Of a stretch of DNA of 64,000 bases, positions 23,213 through 34,364 are shown one piece after another (position 1 is the stretch's first letter; each line of letters opens with the position of its first letter). The stretch lies in contig WOAB01000878.1 in the NCBI GenBank assembly GCA_027886185.1, forward strand, positions 3,050,001-3,114,000. Reading direction: 5' to 3'. The notes under the pieces were generated by a model. It did not search any database. It was not told the origin of the DNA and saw only the letters and a list, made by a program, of their open reading frames with translations. The position numbers and the translations under genes are program-made. Source of the DNA: Rheum nobile (taxonomy: Eukaryota > Streptophyta > Magnoliopsida > Caryophyllales > Polygonaceae).

Positions 23213-24764
23213 TGTGATATCTCTAATTTGGATAAGTTATCATAATGCGGTAAAAGTTAGTAAGACGTGTTAGTTTTCAGCATTATTAAAATAATATTTA
23301 GCTATTATATTATTATTATAAAACTTTTAGAGTAAGCCTCTTTTTCCTTGTTTTTTTTTTTTTTTGGATAATCACCTATTTTTGCATGCCTTTCACCTAT
23401 GTACTTATGTGTCAACAAGCTAGCACCTCTCTTTTGCATGCCTTCCACCTATGTACTTATGTGTCAACAAGCTAGCACCTCTCTTTTGCATGCCTTCCAC
23501 CTATGTGATTAAGTGTCAACAAGCTAGCACCTCTTTTTTGCATGCCTTTCACCTATGTGCTTAGGTGACAACATGCTAGAAAGCCACCATTTCTTAGCCA
23601 CACACTTGTCAAATATAGGTGTGTACACATGGCTACCACCTTAACTAAACCTAGATTGTTTACCTATATATACCCCTAAAAACGCACTCTAGCTAGTACA
23701 TTTTTCTTCTTCTTGTTCCCTTGGAAAATACAATACTAAAGTCATCCATCATTGGGTCGTATCCTACTCAGTCAAGGTACTTGAGTGTATCCTGAGATAA
23801 CTGCAAACGGTTCTTGTTAGAGTTTCAAGAATTTCAGGCAAGTTTCTTCGACTTGCTCGGTTGCTAGATTAGTTTGGTTCCTCGTTATGTGTTCTTTTGT
23901 GTAGGTAGGTGAAGTGTTGATTGATGTTGTGATGCCTTGCTTACCCTTAGTTGGTAATTAAGTGTGCTATAAGCTTGTATATTTTCTAAGTATGCTAATT
24001 TCCGAAAGCTATATATTAAGTATACATATATTATATGATTGGGGGAACATTATGTATGTGCGTTCCCATTATAAGCTAATGCCATGGTTGGGGGAACATT
24101 ATGTTGTGCGTTCCCATTATGAGCTAAGTAGGGGCAATTATGCTATGCGCCCCAAGGGGGAACATTATGCTGAGCGTTCCCAACGGTGAATTCCAACGAG
24201 CGGGATTTACCCCTCTTAGGTTGTGACTTAAGGGGAAGAAGTGGTACCATCTTCTTATTACTAACAGTATTATATTAGCTTATGCACTTAGTAGTACTTT
24301 GGGCTATATCAAGTGGTTGTTTGATAATAGGTTTGATAATGTTGTTATACTTGTAAGTTGTCTTGCTCTTGTGTTTATGCCTTACATGCTTTCACTTGAG
24401 AATGCCTAGCTGTGTATCTTACTAGTTTAGTGGCTGACCCGTTGTGGCTGGCTCTGTTTGACATCCAGGTATCAGCGCTGTACAGACACAGAAATGACAT
24501 GATGGGATTGGTGACCAACGACGTTGATTAGATAGCTTTCTGGTCTTGTTCTTTTCATGTCAAGTAGATCATGTCATTTTTCGCGTTGGTTGTAAACTTT
24601 GCTATGCATATTATATATCAGTGACTTGTCCTTTTCAACAATAGACATATGTGGTTAATTATCTATATTGGTGTTTTGTCGACATAGTACTTATTTACGT
24701 ACTCTAGCCTTTTGGATTCCGGGTGGGATTCATGGCGCTGTGACACCTAGCTTGGGGTGTTACA
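23213..24764 (+). repeat. Gypsy 5' LTR
   Basis: 1552 bp with a TATA box (CTATATATA, 23664-23672). It contains a 52-bp tandem repeat and, near 24041-24180, repeated GGGGGAACATTATG...CGTTCCCATTATG stretches in which GGGAAC and GTTCCC alternate as inverted half-sites. Confidence 0.93.
23381..23588. repeat. 52-bp tandem repeat, four copies, in the LTR
   Basis: Units start at 23381, 23433, 23485 and 23537 with TTTGCATGCC and contain GTCAACAAGCTAGCACCTC. The same four-unit array is at about 29901-30108 in the 3' LTR. It lies just upstream of the TATA box, so it may act as a promoter-proximal enhancer. Confidence 0.88.
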
Positions 24765-24769
24765 AAAGT

Positions 24770-24782
24770 TGGTATCAGAGCC
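24770..24782 (+). promoter_or_regulatory. Gypsy primer-binding site
   Basis: TGGTATCAGAGCC, initiator-Met tRNA type, five bases after the LTR. Confidence 0.93.
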
Positions 24783-24917
24783 ATAGGTTAATATTATTGG
24801 ATTGAGTTTAGGGTTAGCAACGTCGGTAGTCAATCTCCCATGTCGTCTGTGCAGGTAAACTTGCTTCTTTAATTGTTTATATACACTTATCGTTAATAAT
24901 TACACAATGATACAGTT

Positions 24918-26148
24918 ATGGCACATAGAGGTACAGGAAGAGGACGACCTCGTAGAGTTGTTAGCCGTGGAGAGGCTGATATGCCCCCACCTATTGTGGA
25001 GACTGATGATCAAGACTCTGTTGCAAGTCAAGTGGCACCTGTTGTTGGTGCACAAGGTATGAGAGTATCGCAGGGTGTTCCACCCGTTACGCCTGTAGGA
25101 CAACAAGGAGTTGTACCTCCGGCTTTGGATGTTGCTGGAATTCAGGTCATGATACAAACCATGATAACTCAAGTCGTTCAAGATGCACTGAATCAGACAC
25201 AACAAATTCCACAACAGGCACCACCACCACAACCAGTCGCGTAACCCCAACTGCCTCTTCAGCAACCTAAGCCGAACGAAACAGGATTTGATCAGTATCT
25301 TACTGAGTTACAAAAGATGAAGCCACCAACATTTGATGGCACTGGAGACCTAGATGATTGGTTGGCTGAGCTCGAGATTTTGCTTGAGGGTATGAGGTGC
25401 CCTGAACAAAAGAGGGTGGAGATAGTACAATACTTACTGAAAGAAAGTGCTGCCAAATGGTGGAGGGTCTTCAAACCTGAGGGACGTGTTGTCCTTTGGG
25501 AAGAATTCAGGAACATGCTTGAAGAAGAATATTGTCCAGCACCCGTTCGTAGAGCTAGGATGAGAGAGTTATTTTCTCCTCAACCGCAGGATATTTTAGT
25601 GGCTCAGGCAAATTCGACAATACAAGAAAGAACTATGTCATGTGTCTCATTTGATTGACAGCGAGGAGGAACAGATCTGTCATTTTGAGGCCGGATTAAA
25701 GCCGGAAGTACGAAGGTATGTTTCAGGATTTCAGTGCAACACCTTGAGGGAGTACCAAGATAAGGCCTTGTCATTTGAGATGGCGTCTTCAACCAAGGAC
25801 CCGGATCAGAGTAACAAGAGACAAATGACTCAATCAGCCCCTCCAGGTACATGGGACCATACATTTAAGAAGCCCAATTTTACACCAACACTGTCTGGAA
25901 GGTCACATCTACCTCCGAGGAATGACCGTACGGGAACGTCCCAACAATCTGGGTTGGTTACAGAGGGTAGACGTTGTTTTAACTGCAAGAGCCCCTATCA
26001 TCTAAGAAATGAGTGTTCTAAGCCCTCTTCAAAGTGCTTTAATTGTGGTCGAGATGTCCATATTGCTCTTTACTGTCGCCAGAAGAATGTTGATCCATCT
26101 CAAGCCTCATCGCCAATCCCGAGAGGCACAGGTCATCAGTATAGGTAG
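24918..26148 (+). pseudogene. Gypsy gag with two zinc knuckles
   Basis: It starts at ATG 24918 with a basic Gly/Arg-rich N-terminus. A stop (25242-25244) lies in a Gln/Pro-rich linker. The retrotransposon gag domain follows, with PPTFDGTGDLDDWLAELE near 25323 and KWWRVFKPEGRVV-WEEF near 25455. A frameshift near 25615-25625 moves the text to YKKELCHVSHLIDSEEEQ. Two CX2CX4HX4C knuckles (RCFNCKSPYHLRNEC and KCFNCGRDVHIALYC) sit at about 25971-26085. The segment ends at TAG 26146. In a live element this protein packages the RNA. Confidence 0.9.
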
Positions 26149-26532
26149 ATGCCGGCACAATCACATCTACAGACTTCGGGAACAGCTCGGGGTGGAGGTC
26201 GTGGTAACGGAGGTAGTACTTATGGCGCTGGAATAGCTCCACACAGAGTGTTTGAGATAAGAAGGGCTGATGAGCCTAACGCTCCCACCACTACAGGTAC
26301 GCTATGGATCTGCTCTCAGCCTCTTAGCATACTTTTTGATACTGGGGCTACCCATTCCTTTATTTCCGAAGAATGTGTTGAAAGGCTTGGCCTTAGTTGC
26401 ATTAATGATTGCCAACCTTTTGTTGTGGGTATGCTTGATGGAAGTAAGATAACTTGTTATGGTGATCAGGATTGGGCTTAGGAATTTCCGATCTGTATAG
26501 GTGATCAGGATTGGGCATGTGAATTTCTTGTT
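26149..26532 (+). pseudogene. Gypsy aspartic protease
   Basis: The catalytic motif is intact in LFDTGATHSFIS (near 26334). A stop at 26479-26481 lies in a 39-bp local duplication in which GGTGATCAGGATTGGGC occurs at 26461 and 26500. Confidence 0.85.
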
Positions 26533-28137
26533 ATGGCCTTACATCATGATGATGTCATTATGGGCATGGATTGGTTGGTAAGGCACCAAACAGTGATGGA
26601 TATTAGGGATCGTACAGTTACGGTTACCTCAGACGACGAAACTAAGCATGTATTTAGAGGTCGACAACCGAACGAGTCTGCGAAGTTGATCAATGCCATG
26701 GAAGCAACCAAATTATTGAATCAGGGTTGCATTGGGTATTGGTGCTATGTGTTGCGTGAGGAGAGTTCAAAGCCAAAGATAGTTGATATACCCGTCGTGC
26801 AAGAATATACTGATGTATTTCCTGATGAGTTGCCTGGATTCCCACCACACCGCGAATTTGATTTTACTATTGATGTAGAGCCCGTGACAACGCCAGTTTC
26901 AAGAGTACCATATAGGATGGCGCCTGTGGAAATGCAAGAGCTAAAGAAGCAATTAGAGGAATTGGCTGAGAAAGGATATATTCGGCCAAGTGCATCTCCT
27001 TGGGGAGCACATGTCTTGTTTGTAAAGAAGAAGGATGGTTCCATGCGACTATGCATAGACTACAGAGAGTTAAATAAGGTTACAGTGAAGAACAAGTATC
27101 CGCTTTCTCGTATTGACGACTTGTTGGATCAGCTTCACGGTGCCTCTGTCTTCTCTAAGATCGATTTGAGGTCAGGTTATCATTAGTTGAGGATTAAGGA
27201 TGAAGATATACCCAAGACTGCTTTACGAACGAGGTATGAGCATTATGAGTTTGTGGTAATGCCTTTTGGTTTAACTAATGCCCCTGCAGTCTTCATGGAG
27301 TTGATGAATCGTGTGTTTATAGAGTATTTGGATCAATTTGTTGTTGTCTTTATCGATGATATTCTGATATACTCTCGAAGTCAGGAAGAACATGCTGAAC
27401 ATCTAAGATTGGTTTTGGGCCGGCTTAGACTGCACCAACTTTATGCCAAGCTCTCCAAGTGTGATTTCTGGATGTCGGAAGTCACTTTTCTTGGCCTTGT
27501 CATCTCAGCAGAGGGTGTCAAGGTTGACCCTCAAAAGATTGAAGCGGTCTCTGCATGGCAGACTCCGAAGAATGTGAAGGAAGTTAGGAGTTTTCTTGGT
27601 TTGGCAGGGTACTACAGAAGGTTCGTGGAAGGGTTTTCTCGTATTGCCCAACCATTGACTAATCTACTACACAAGACTAAGAAGTTCGAGTGGGATGACT
27701 CTTGTATGAGAAGTTTTGAGGAGCTCAAGAAGAGATTGACAACTGCACCAATTTTGACTTTACCTCAGGGTACTGATGGATTTACTGTGTATAGTGATGC
27801 TTCTAGGCAAGGCTTAGGATGTGTGTTGATGCAACATGGATGAGTTATTGCATATGCTTCCCGCCAACTGAAAACTCATGAGGCTAATTATCCAACACAC
27901 GACCTAGAGCTTGTAGCGATCATTTTTGCACTAAAGATTTGGCGTCACTACCTTTATGGGGTTACTTGCCAAATATATACTGATCACAAGAGTTTGAAGT
28001 ACCTCTTTACGCAGAATGAGTTGAATATGAGGCAGTGAAAATGGTTAGAGTGGATTAAAGATTATGATCTTGAGATTTTATATCATCCTGGGAAAGCTAA
28101 TGTGGTAGCTGACGCATTAAGCAGGAAGTCGGTGTAG
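26533..28137 (+). pseudogene. Gypsy reverse transcriptase and RNase H
   Basis: MGMDWL near 26560 marks the end of protease. Reverse transcriptase follows, with FVKKKDGSMRLCIDYRELNK (near 27015), SKIDLRSGYH, MPFGLTNAP and the catalytic box as VVFIDDILIYS (near 27350). RNase H begins YSDASRQGLGCVLM (near 27790), then ANYPTHDLELVAI and NVVADALSRKS. Stops are at 27184 (TAG for a Gln between YH and LRI), 27841 (TGA), 28036 (TGA) and 28135 (TAG). No frameshift is needed from 26533 to 28137. It is the best-preserved polymerase in the window but inactive. Confidence 0.93.
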
Positions 28138-29250
28138 GAGCAAATACTCTCTCGGTTAACGGTACAACCGGCTATGCAACAAGACTTGATCCGAAATGGG
28201 ATCGAAATTTGGTTATCGGGAACTCAAAGACAGTTAAATATGCTAGAAGTTCAATCTTCATTGTTGGAATCTATCCAGCAAGGGCAATGTAAGGATCCAT
28301 TGTTGGTTCGAATCTGAGAGGAGGTGCTTCAAGGGAAAGCACCAGGATTTCTAGTGCACGAGGATGGAGTTCTAAGGTTTAAGAATCGCCTTTGTGTCCC
28401 AATTGATGGAGATTTGAGAAAGACTATTATGGCAGAGGCTCACGCAACCCCTTACTCTGTGCATCCTGGAATAAGTTAGATGTACAAAAACATCAAACAA
28501 CTTTATTGGTGGCCCAACATGAGAAATGATGTTGTAGAGTTTGTTTCAAAGTGCTTGACTTGTCAGCATGTAAAAATTGAACACCAGAGGCCAGCAGGAA
28601 TGCTTCAACCACTCTCAATTCCTGAGTGGAAGTGGGAAGATATCTCCATGGACTTTATTACCGGACTACCAAAAACTAGGAAGGGCATGGATGCCATTTG
28701 GGTGATCATTGATCGGTTGACAAAGTCAGCTCATTTCCTCGGGATTCGAGAGACTTGGGGTCCTGAGAAGCTATCAGAGATATTCGTCAGATAAATTGTG
28801 AAATTGCACGGTGCTCCAAAAACAATAGTGTCTGATCGGGATGGTCATTTTGTTTTGAGATTCTGGAAGTCGATTCATGCAGCACTTGGAACCCAACTAC
28901 ATTTTAGCACCGCCTATCATCCTCAGACAGATGGTCAATTTGAGAGGACTATTCAGACATTAGAGGACATGTTGCGGGCTTGTGCACTTGACTGTAAAGC
29001 TGATTGGGAAGCTCAATTACCGTTAGCAGAGTTTGCATATAACAACAGTTGGCATGCATCTATTCGGATGGCACCATATGAGGCGTTGTATGGTCGACGT
29101 TGCCGCTCACCAATTTGTTGGGATGATAGAGCAGATTCCATCGGGACTGAGCCTGACATGCTTTAGGAAACGAAAGTAAAGATCAAGTTGATTCGAGAGA
29201 GATTATTGATTGCACAAAGTCGTCAAAAGTCGTATACCGACAACGACGAC
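28138..29250 (+). pseudogene. Gypsy integrase
   Basis: The zinc-binding region is recognisable (YWWPNMRNDVVEFVSKCLTCQ near 28505). The core has its three acids in DFITGLPKTRKGMDAIW, VSDRDGHFV and TDGQFERTIQTLEDML (near 28650, 28830 and 28930). Stops fall at 28315, 28477, 28792 and 29164, most of them Gln or Arg codons changed to TAG, TAA or TGA. A frameshift lies near 29240. In the wild form this enzyme inserts the cDNA into chromatin. Confidence 0.92.
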
Positions 29251-29690
29251 GTCTTTTGGAGTTTGAAGTTGGTGATCATGTACTAGTCAAAGTGTCACCA
29301 ACTAGAGGACTCTTTCGCTTTGGGGAAAAGGGAAAACTGAGCCCCAGATATATAGGTCCTTTTGAGATCTTAGAAAGAGTTGGCGAGCTCGCTTATCGAT
29401 TGGCCTTACCTCCATCATTGAGTAGAGTGCATAACGTTTTCCATCTATCTCAATTGCGGAAGTATGTTGTTGATTCTAGCCATATAATCAGTTATGATGA
29501 GATTGAGATAAGTGATGATGTCATTATGAAGAGCATCCAGTGGCGATCCTAGAGCGTCGAACAAAACAATTGAGGACGAAAGTGGTACCTTTGGTAAAGG
29601 TAAAATGGTCGCGCCGTGGAGTTGAAGAAACTACATGGGAGACCGAGATGAGCATGCGAGAGCGTTATCCAGAGCTATTTCCGCCATAGT
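29251..29690 (+). pseudogene. Integrase C-terminus with chromodomain-like tail
   Basis: The GPY/F-type motif (GEKGKLSPRYIGPFEI, near 29320) and HNVFHVSQLRKY-like text (HNVFHLSQLRKYV) are present. After another frame change near 29535 the text EHPVAILERRTK, VKVKWSRRGVEETTWE and RERYPELFP fits a chromodomain. Such domains steer chromovirus insertion through histone marks. It ends at TAG, 29688-29690. Confidence 0.85.
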
Positions 29691-29711
29691 TTCGAGGACG
29701 AAACTCTTTTT

Positions 29712-29724
29712 AAGGGGGGAGGTA
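29712..29724 (+). promoter_or_regulatory. Gypsy polypurine tract
   Basis: AAGGGGGGAGGTA, after the conserved TTTCGAGGACGAAACTC, directly before the 3' LTR. Confidence 0.9.
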
Positions 29725-31287
29725 TGTGATATCTCTAATTTGGATAAGTTATCATAATGCGGTAAAAGTTAGTAAGACGTGTTAGTTTTCAACATGATTA
29801 AAATAATATTTAGCTATTATATTATTATTATGAAACTCTTAGAGTAAGCCTCTGTTTCCTTGTTTTTATTTTTTTTATTTTCTTTGGATAACTATCTATT
29901 TTTGCATGTCTTCCACCTATGTACTTATGTGTCAACAAGCTAGCACCTCTCTTTTGCATGTCTTCCACCTATGTACTTATGTGTCAACAAGCTAGCACCT
30001 CTCTTTTGCATGCCTTCCACCTATGTGATTAAGTGTCAACAAGCTAGCACCTCTCTTTTACATGTCTTTCACCTATGTTCTTAGGTGGCAACATGCTAGA
30101 AAGCCACCATTTTTTAGCCACACACTTGTCAAGTATAGGTGTGTACACATGGCTACCACCTTAACTAAACCTAGATTGTTTACCTATATATATACCCCTA
30201 AAAACGCACTCTAGCTAGTACACTTTTCTTCTTCTTGTTCCCTTGGAAAATACAATACTAAAGTCATCCATCATTGGGTCGTCTCCTACTCAGTCAAGGT
30301 ACTTGAGTGTATCCTGAGATAACTGCAAACGGTTCTTGTTAGAGTTTCAAGAATTTCAGGCAAGTTTCTTCGACTTGCTCGGTTGCTAGATTAGTTTGGT
30401 GCCTCGTTATGTGTTCTTTTGTGTAGGTAGGTGAAGTGTTGATGCATGTTGTGATGCCTTGCTTACCCTTAGTTGGTAATTAAGTGTGCTATAAGTTTGT
30501 ATATTTTCTAAGTATGCTAATTTTCAAAAGCTATATATTAAGTATACATATATTATATGATTGGGGGAACATTATGTATGTGTGTTCCCATTATAAGCTA
30601 ATTCCATGGTTAGGGGAACATTATGTTGTGTGTTCCCATTATGAGGTAAGTAGGGGCAATTATGCTACGCGCCCTAAGGGGGAACATTATGCTGAGCGTT
30701 CCAAACGGTGAATTCCAACGAGCGGGATTTACCCCTCTTAGGTTGCAACTTAAGGGGAAGAAGTGGTACCATCTTCTTATTACTAACAGTATTATATTAG
30801 CTTATGCACTTAGTAGTACTTTGGGCTATATCAAGTGGTTGTTTGATAACAGGTTTGATAATGTTGTTATACTTGTAAGTTTCCTTGCTCTTGTGTTTAT
30901 ACCTTACATGCTTTCACTTGAGAATGCCTAGCTGGGTATCTTACTAGTTTAGTGGTTGACCCATTGTGGCTGGTTCTGTTTGACATCCAGGTATTAGCGT
31001 TGCACAGACACAGGAACGACATGATGGGATTGGTGACCACCGATGTTGATTGGATAGCTCTTTGGTCTTGTTCTTTTCATGTCAAGTAGACCATGTCGTT
31101 TTTCGCGTTGGTTGTAAACCTTACTATGCATATTATATATCAGTGACTTGTCCTTTTCAACAATAGACATATGTGGTTAATTATTTATATTGGCATTTTG
31201 TCGACATAGTACTTATTTACGTACTCTAGCCTTTTGGAATCCGGGTGGAATTCACGGCGATGTGACACCCTAGCTTGCGGTGTTACA
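29725..31287 (+). repeat. Gypsy 3' LTR
   Basis: 1563 bp, collinear with 23213-24764, with its own four-unit 52-bp array (about 29901-30108) and a TATA box near 30184. Confidence 0.93.
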
Positions 31288-31292
31288 TTAAG

Positions 31293-33806
31293 CCATTTCT
31301 CAGAGTCTGGACCCGTCGTTGCTTGCTTATAGGTGGCAGGTTCTCCGCTTTCTAAAAGCAGAACATCAAGGCTTGTAGTCAATATGAAATCATCATATCG
31401 TCTTGGCTATATCCTTGGCCTTTTTGATCTACGTATGGGTTCAACAACTGGAGCATTTTCCACAACTGTTTATGGGTCCTCATTCGAATTTGGTTCTTGA
31501 GGGATTGGTTCCTGTACCTAGACGACTTCCCTATGGGAATTTATGCCTCCAGATACTGGCATCTCCTCGTCGGCATCGTCCATGTCGATTTGTTGTTGGG
31601 TTTGTTGCTCATCTTGAACTTCTTCAAGATGAACATTTCTCCCACTTGGCTTCTTTGAAATAAATTCTTTTTTCCAAAAGACAATATCCCTTGCAACAAA
31701 CACTTTGTGCTCAGTGAGATTGTAGAAGTAGTATCCCTTGGTTTCCTTAGGATACCCTATAAAGAAGCATTTATCTGATTTGGGTGCAAGCTTATCTGAT
31801 AGTAAACGCTTTATATAAGCTTCACATCCCTAGATTTTCAGAAAAGACAGACTTGGAACTCTTCCAGTCCATATCTCATATGGTGTCTTGTCTACAATCC
31901 TAGACGGAGTCCTGTTTAGTGTGAATGCAGCGGTTGTGAGGGCATATCCCCAGAAGGATACTGAAAGGTTAGCAAAACTCATCATTGATCGGACCATGTC
32001 TAACAGGGTCTTGTTTCTCCTTTCAGATACACCATTCAGTTGTGGCGTGCTTGGTGGAGTCAGTTGTGTTATTATCCCACAACTTCTCAGATGATGATCG
32101 AACTCCTAGCTTAGATATTCACCACCGCGATCGGATCGAAGTGCCTTTATCTTCTTGATAGTCTGAGTTTCTACTTCATTTTGAAACTCTTTGAACTTTT
32201 CAAAGGATTTAGATTTGTGCGTAATTAAATAGATATACTCATATCTACTCAAGTCGTCAGTAAATGTGATAAAGTATCGATAGCCTCCTCTAGCTTCTGT
32301 GCTCATTGGTCCACATACATCAGTATGTATTAGGGCCAGTAGCTCAGTAGCCCTTTCACTTGTCCCAATTAAAGGTGACCTTGTCATCTTGCCCATTAGG
32401 CATGACTCACATGTCTCAAATGATTCACAATCTATTGATTTGAGAATTCCATCTTTATGAAGTTTCTTCATGCGGTTCAAGCTAATGTGACCCAAGCGAC
32501 AGTGCCATAGATAGGCTTCACTCAAATCATTTGACTTTTGCCTCTTAGTATTAATGTTATAAATTTCAGACTTGAGGTCCAACACAAAGAATCCATTACT
32601 CATGGGAGCATTGGCATAAAAAATATCATTCTTGAAAATAGAAAAGCATCCATTCTTAATGACAAATTCAAAACCCTCAAGATCCAAAACTAAAGTCGAA
32701 ATAAGGTTCTTAGTAATTGAAGGAACAAAATAACACATATCTAATTCTAAAACTAAGCCAGAAGGTAAAGATAGACTATAAATTCCTACGGCAAGCGCAT
32801 CAACTTTTGCTTCATTTCCAACGCGTAGGTCTATCTCTCCCTTCTCGAAGTGCCTCCTACTTCTTAGTCCTTGTACATTCGAAATAATGTGAGAACCACA
32901 TCTGGTATCCAATACCCAAGTAGTAGCCTTGGTTGTTAAGACTTCAATAAGAAAAATACCTAAAGTGGAGCTCACAGTCCCATTCTTCTTGTCTTCCAGG
33001 TATTTGGGGCAGTTTCTCTTCCAGTGCCCCTTGGCCTTGCAGTAGAAGCAGTCATGCTTAGCAGCCACCTTTGGCTTTTCAGCTACCTTGGGTTTTGCAA
33101 CTTTCTTGCCTTTCCCTTGGTTTTGTTGCTTCTGCTTCCCATTAGGCCCCTTCTTGAACCCTTTCCCTCTGTTGACCATAAGAACTTCTTTCTTATTGTT
33201 AACTTGGATATTTTCCTCAACTGTTTTGAGCATGCCATGGAGTTCATTTAGAGTTTTGCCAATTCCATGCATATGGTAGTTCATCCTGAATTGGGCGAAT
33301 CCATCATGCAAGGAGTGCAGTATGATGTCAATAGCCAACTCTTGGCTATATGGGGAACCCAGTCTTGCCATTTGGTCAAAGAGACCAATCATGTCAAATA
33401 CATGGGTATTTACTGGTTTACCCCTCTCAAGTTTGCACTCTAATATGGCCTTGTGAGTCTCATACCTCTCAATCCTTGCATGTTTCTAAAATAGTACTTT
33501 CAGGTTTTCAATGATTGTATGAGCATCATGACGTTCAAACCTCTTTTGAAGGCCAGGTTCCATAGCAGCGAGCATAAGACAGGTGACATGCACCGAGTTA
33601 GCTCTTATCTCCTTTTCTTTCACCTTCTCCTCAACAGAAGAAGCATCAATCAAGGTAGGGATAGGGGTCTTTAGAACTTCCTTACGTCCTTCGGATATGA
33701 GAATAATTCTCAATTTTCGTTCCCAATCAAGAAAATTTGTTCCATTGAGTTTGTTCATCTCAACAATTGAGTATAGGGTGAATTTCAAGTTATCGTTGCT
33801 AGACAT
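31293..33806 (-). pseudogene. Copia gag, protease and integrase
   Basis: Gag starts at ATG 33804-33806 (MSSNDNLKFTLYSIVEMNKLNGTNF-DWERKL) and holds one zinc knuckle (CFYCKAKGHWKRNC, near 33040). A TAG near 33487 interrupts LF-KHARIERYE. Protease follows near 32915 as WVLDTRCGSHI, where plant Copia normally has DTG, so the flap glycine is lost. Integrase has the HHCC region (HCRLGHISLNRMKKL...CESC) and acids in HTDVCGP and FTDDLSRYE; the third falls after a stop at 32106, in NGVSERRNKTLLDM. Frames continue with stops to the Gypsy insertion. It is inactive but in correct domain order. Confidence 0.92.
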
Positions 33807-34359
33807 GATATCTACAAAGGAAGTAACATGTATATAAGTTTATGCTTGATATGCAAAAGCTCAAAATTAAACATGTTTTAAAATTTAAGCTAATGCGCAT
33901 AATATTTAGATTAAGTTTGTCCCTAGTGAATAAAATGATTCTAAGACCCTATCTCAAATAAAACACAAGTGTAATTTGACACTTCCTCAAGTCTTATGTG
34001 ATCAAGGTAAGTAACATTTACTAATTTTAACTCCTTATAATTTTTGGTTGATGGTCCACATCCCATGTTAGACGCATCTCTATGCCTCAAGATCCAAAAC
34101 TTTTCCTTTTGGCCACTTGTTGAGTATAACCATGTCAAGGTTTATGAATCCCTTATATAGATCCACCCTCACTATCCCAAGGTCAAAGAAGGACACCTCG
34201 CTTTGGCGAAACCTATCCAACGAATTCCAAGGGCCTTATGGGTTATGACATGGAAAGGCAATACCTCAATATTCTTTTAGGGACTTAAGCATGCAATGGT
34301 TGTCTATCTACTAGTGAACAAAGTAGCATAAACAAACAATCATGCAAGGCTTAAAATAA
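33807..34359 (-). other. Copia 5' leader, gag-proximal part
   Basis: Untranslated leader between gag and the LARD insertion. No gene. The leader continues at 40589-41935. Confidence 0.7.
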
Positions 34360-34364
34360 TAAAG

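Larger units (their letters stand above)
23213..31287 (+). mobile_element. Ty3/gypsy chromovirus (Tekay/Del type), nested in Copia
   Basis: The element is flanked by a perfect 5-bp duplication, TTAAG (23208-23212 and 31288-31292), and splits the Copia polyprotein between SEKWLN and MKSKMDSM. LTRs are 23213-24764 and 29725-31287, both TGTGATATCTC...GGTGTTACA. It has a Met-tRNA primer site, gag with two zinc knuckles, protease, reverse transcriptase, RNase H, integrase and a C-terminal chromodomain-like segment. The LTRs are about 97% alike by eye, so it is not ancient, yet the polyprotein has about eleven in-frame stops and at least three frameshifts. Confidence 0.95.
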
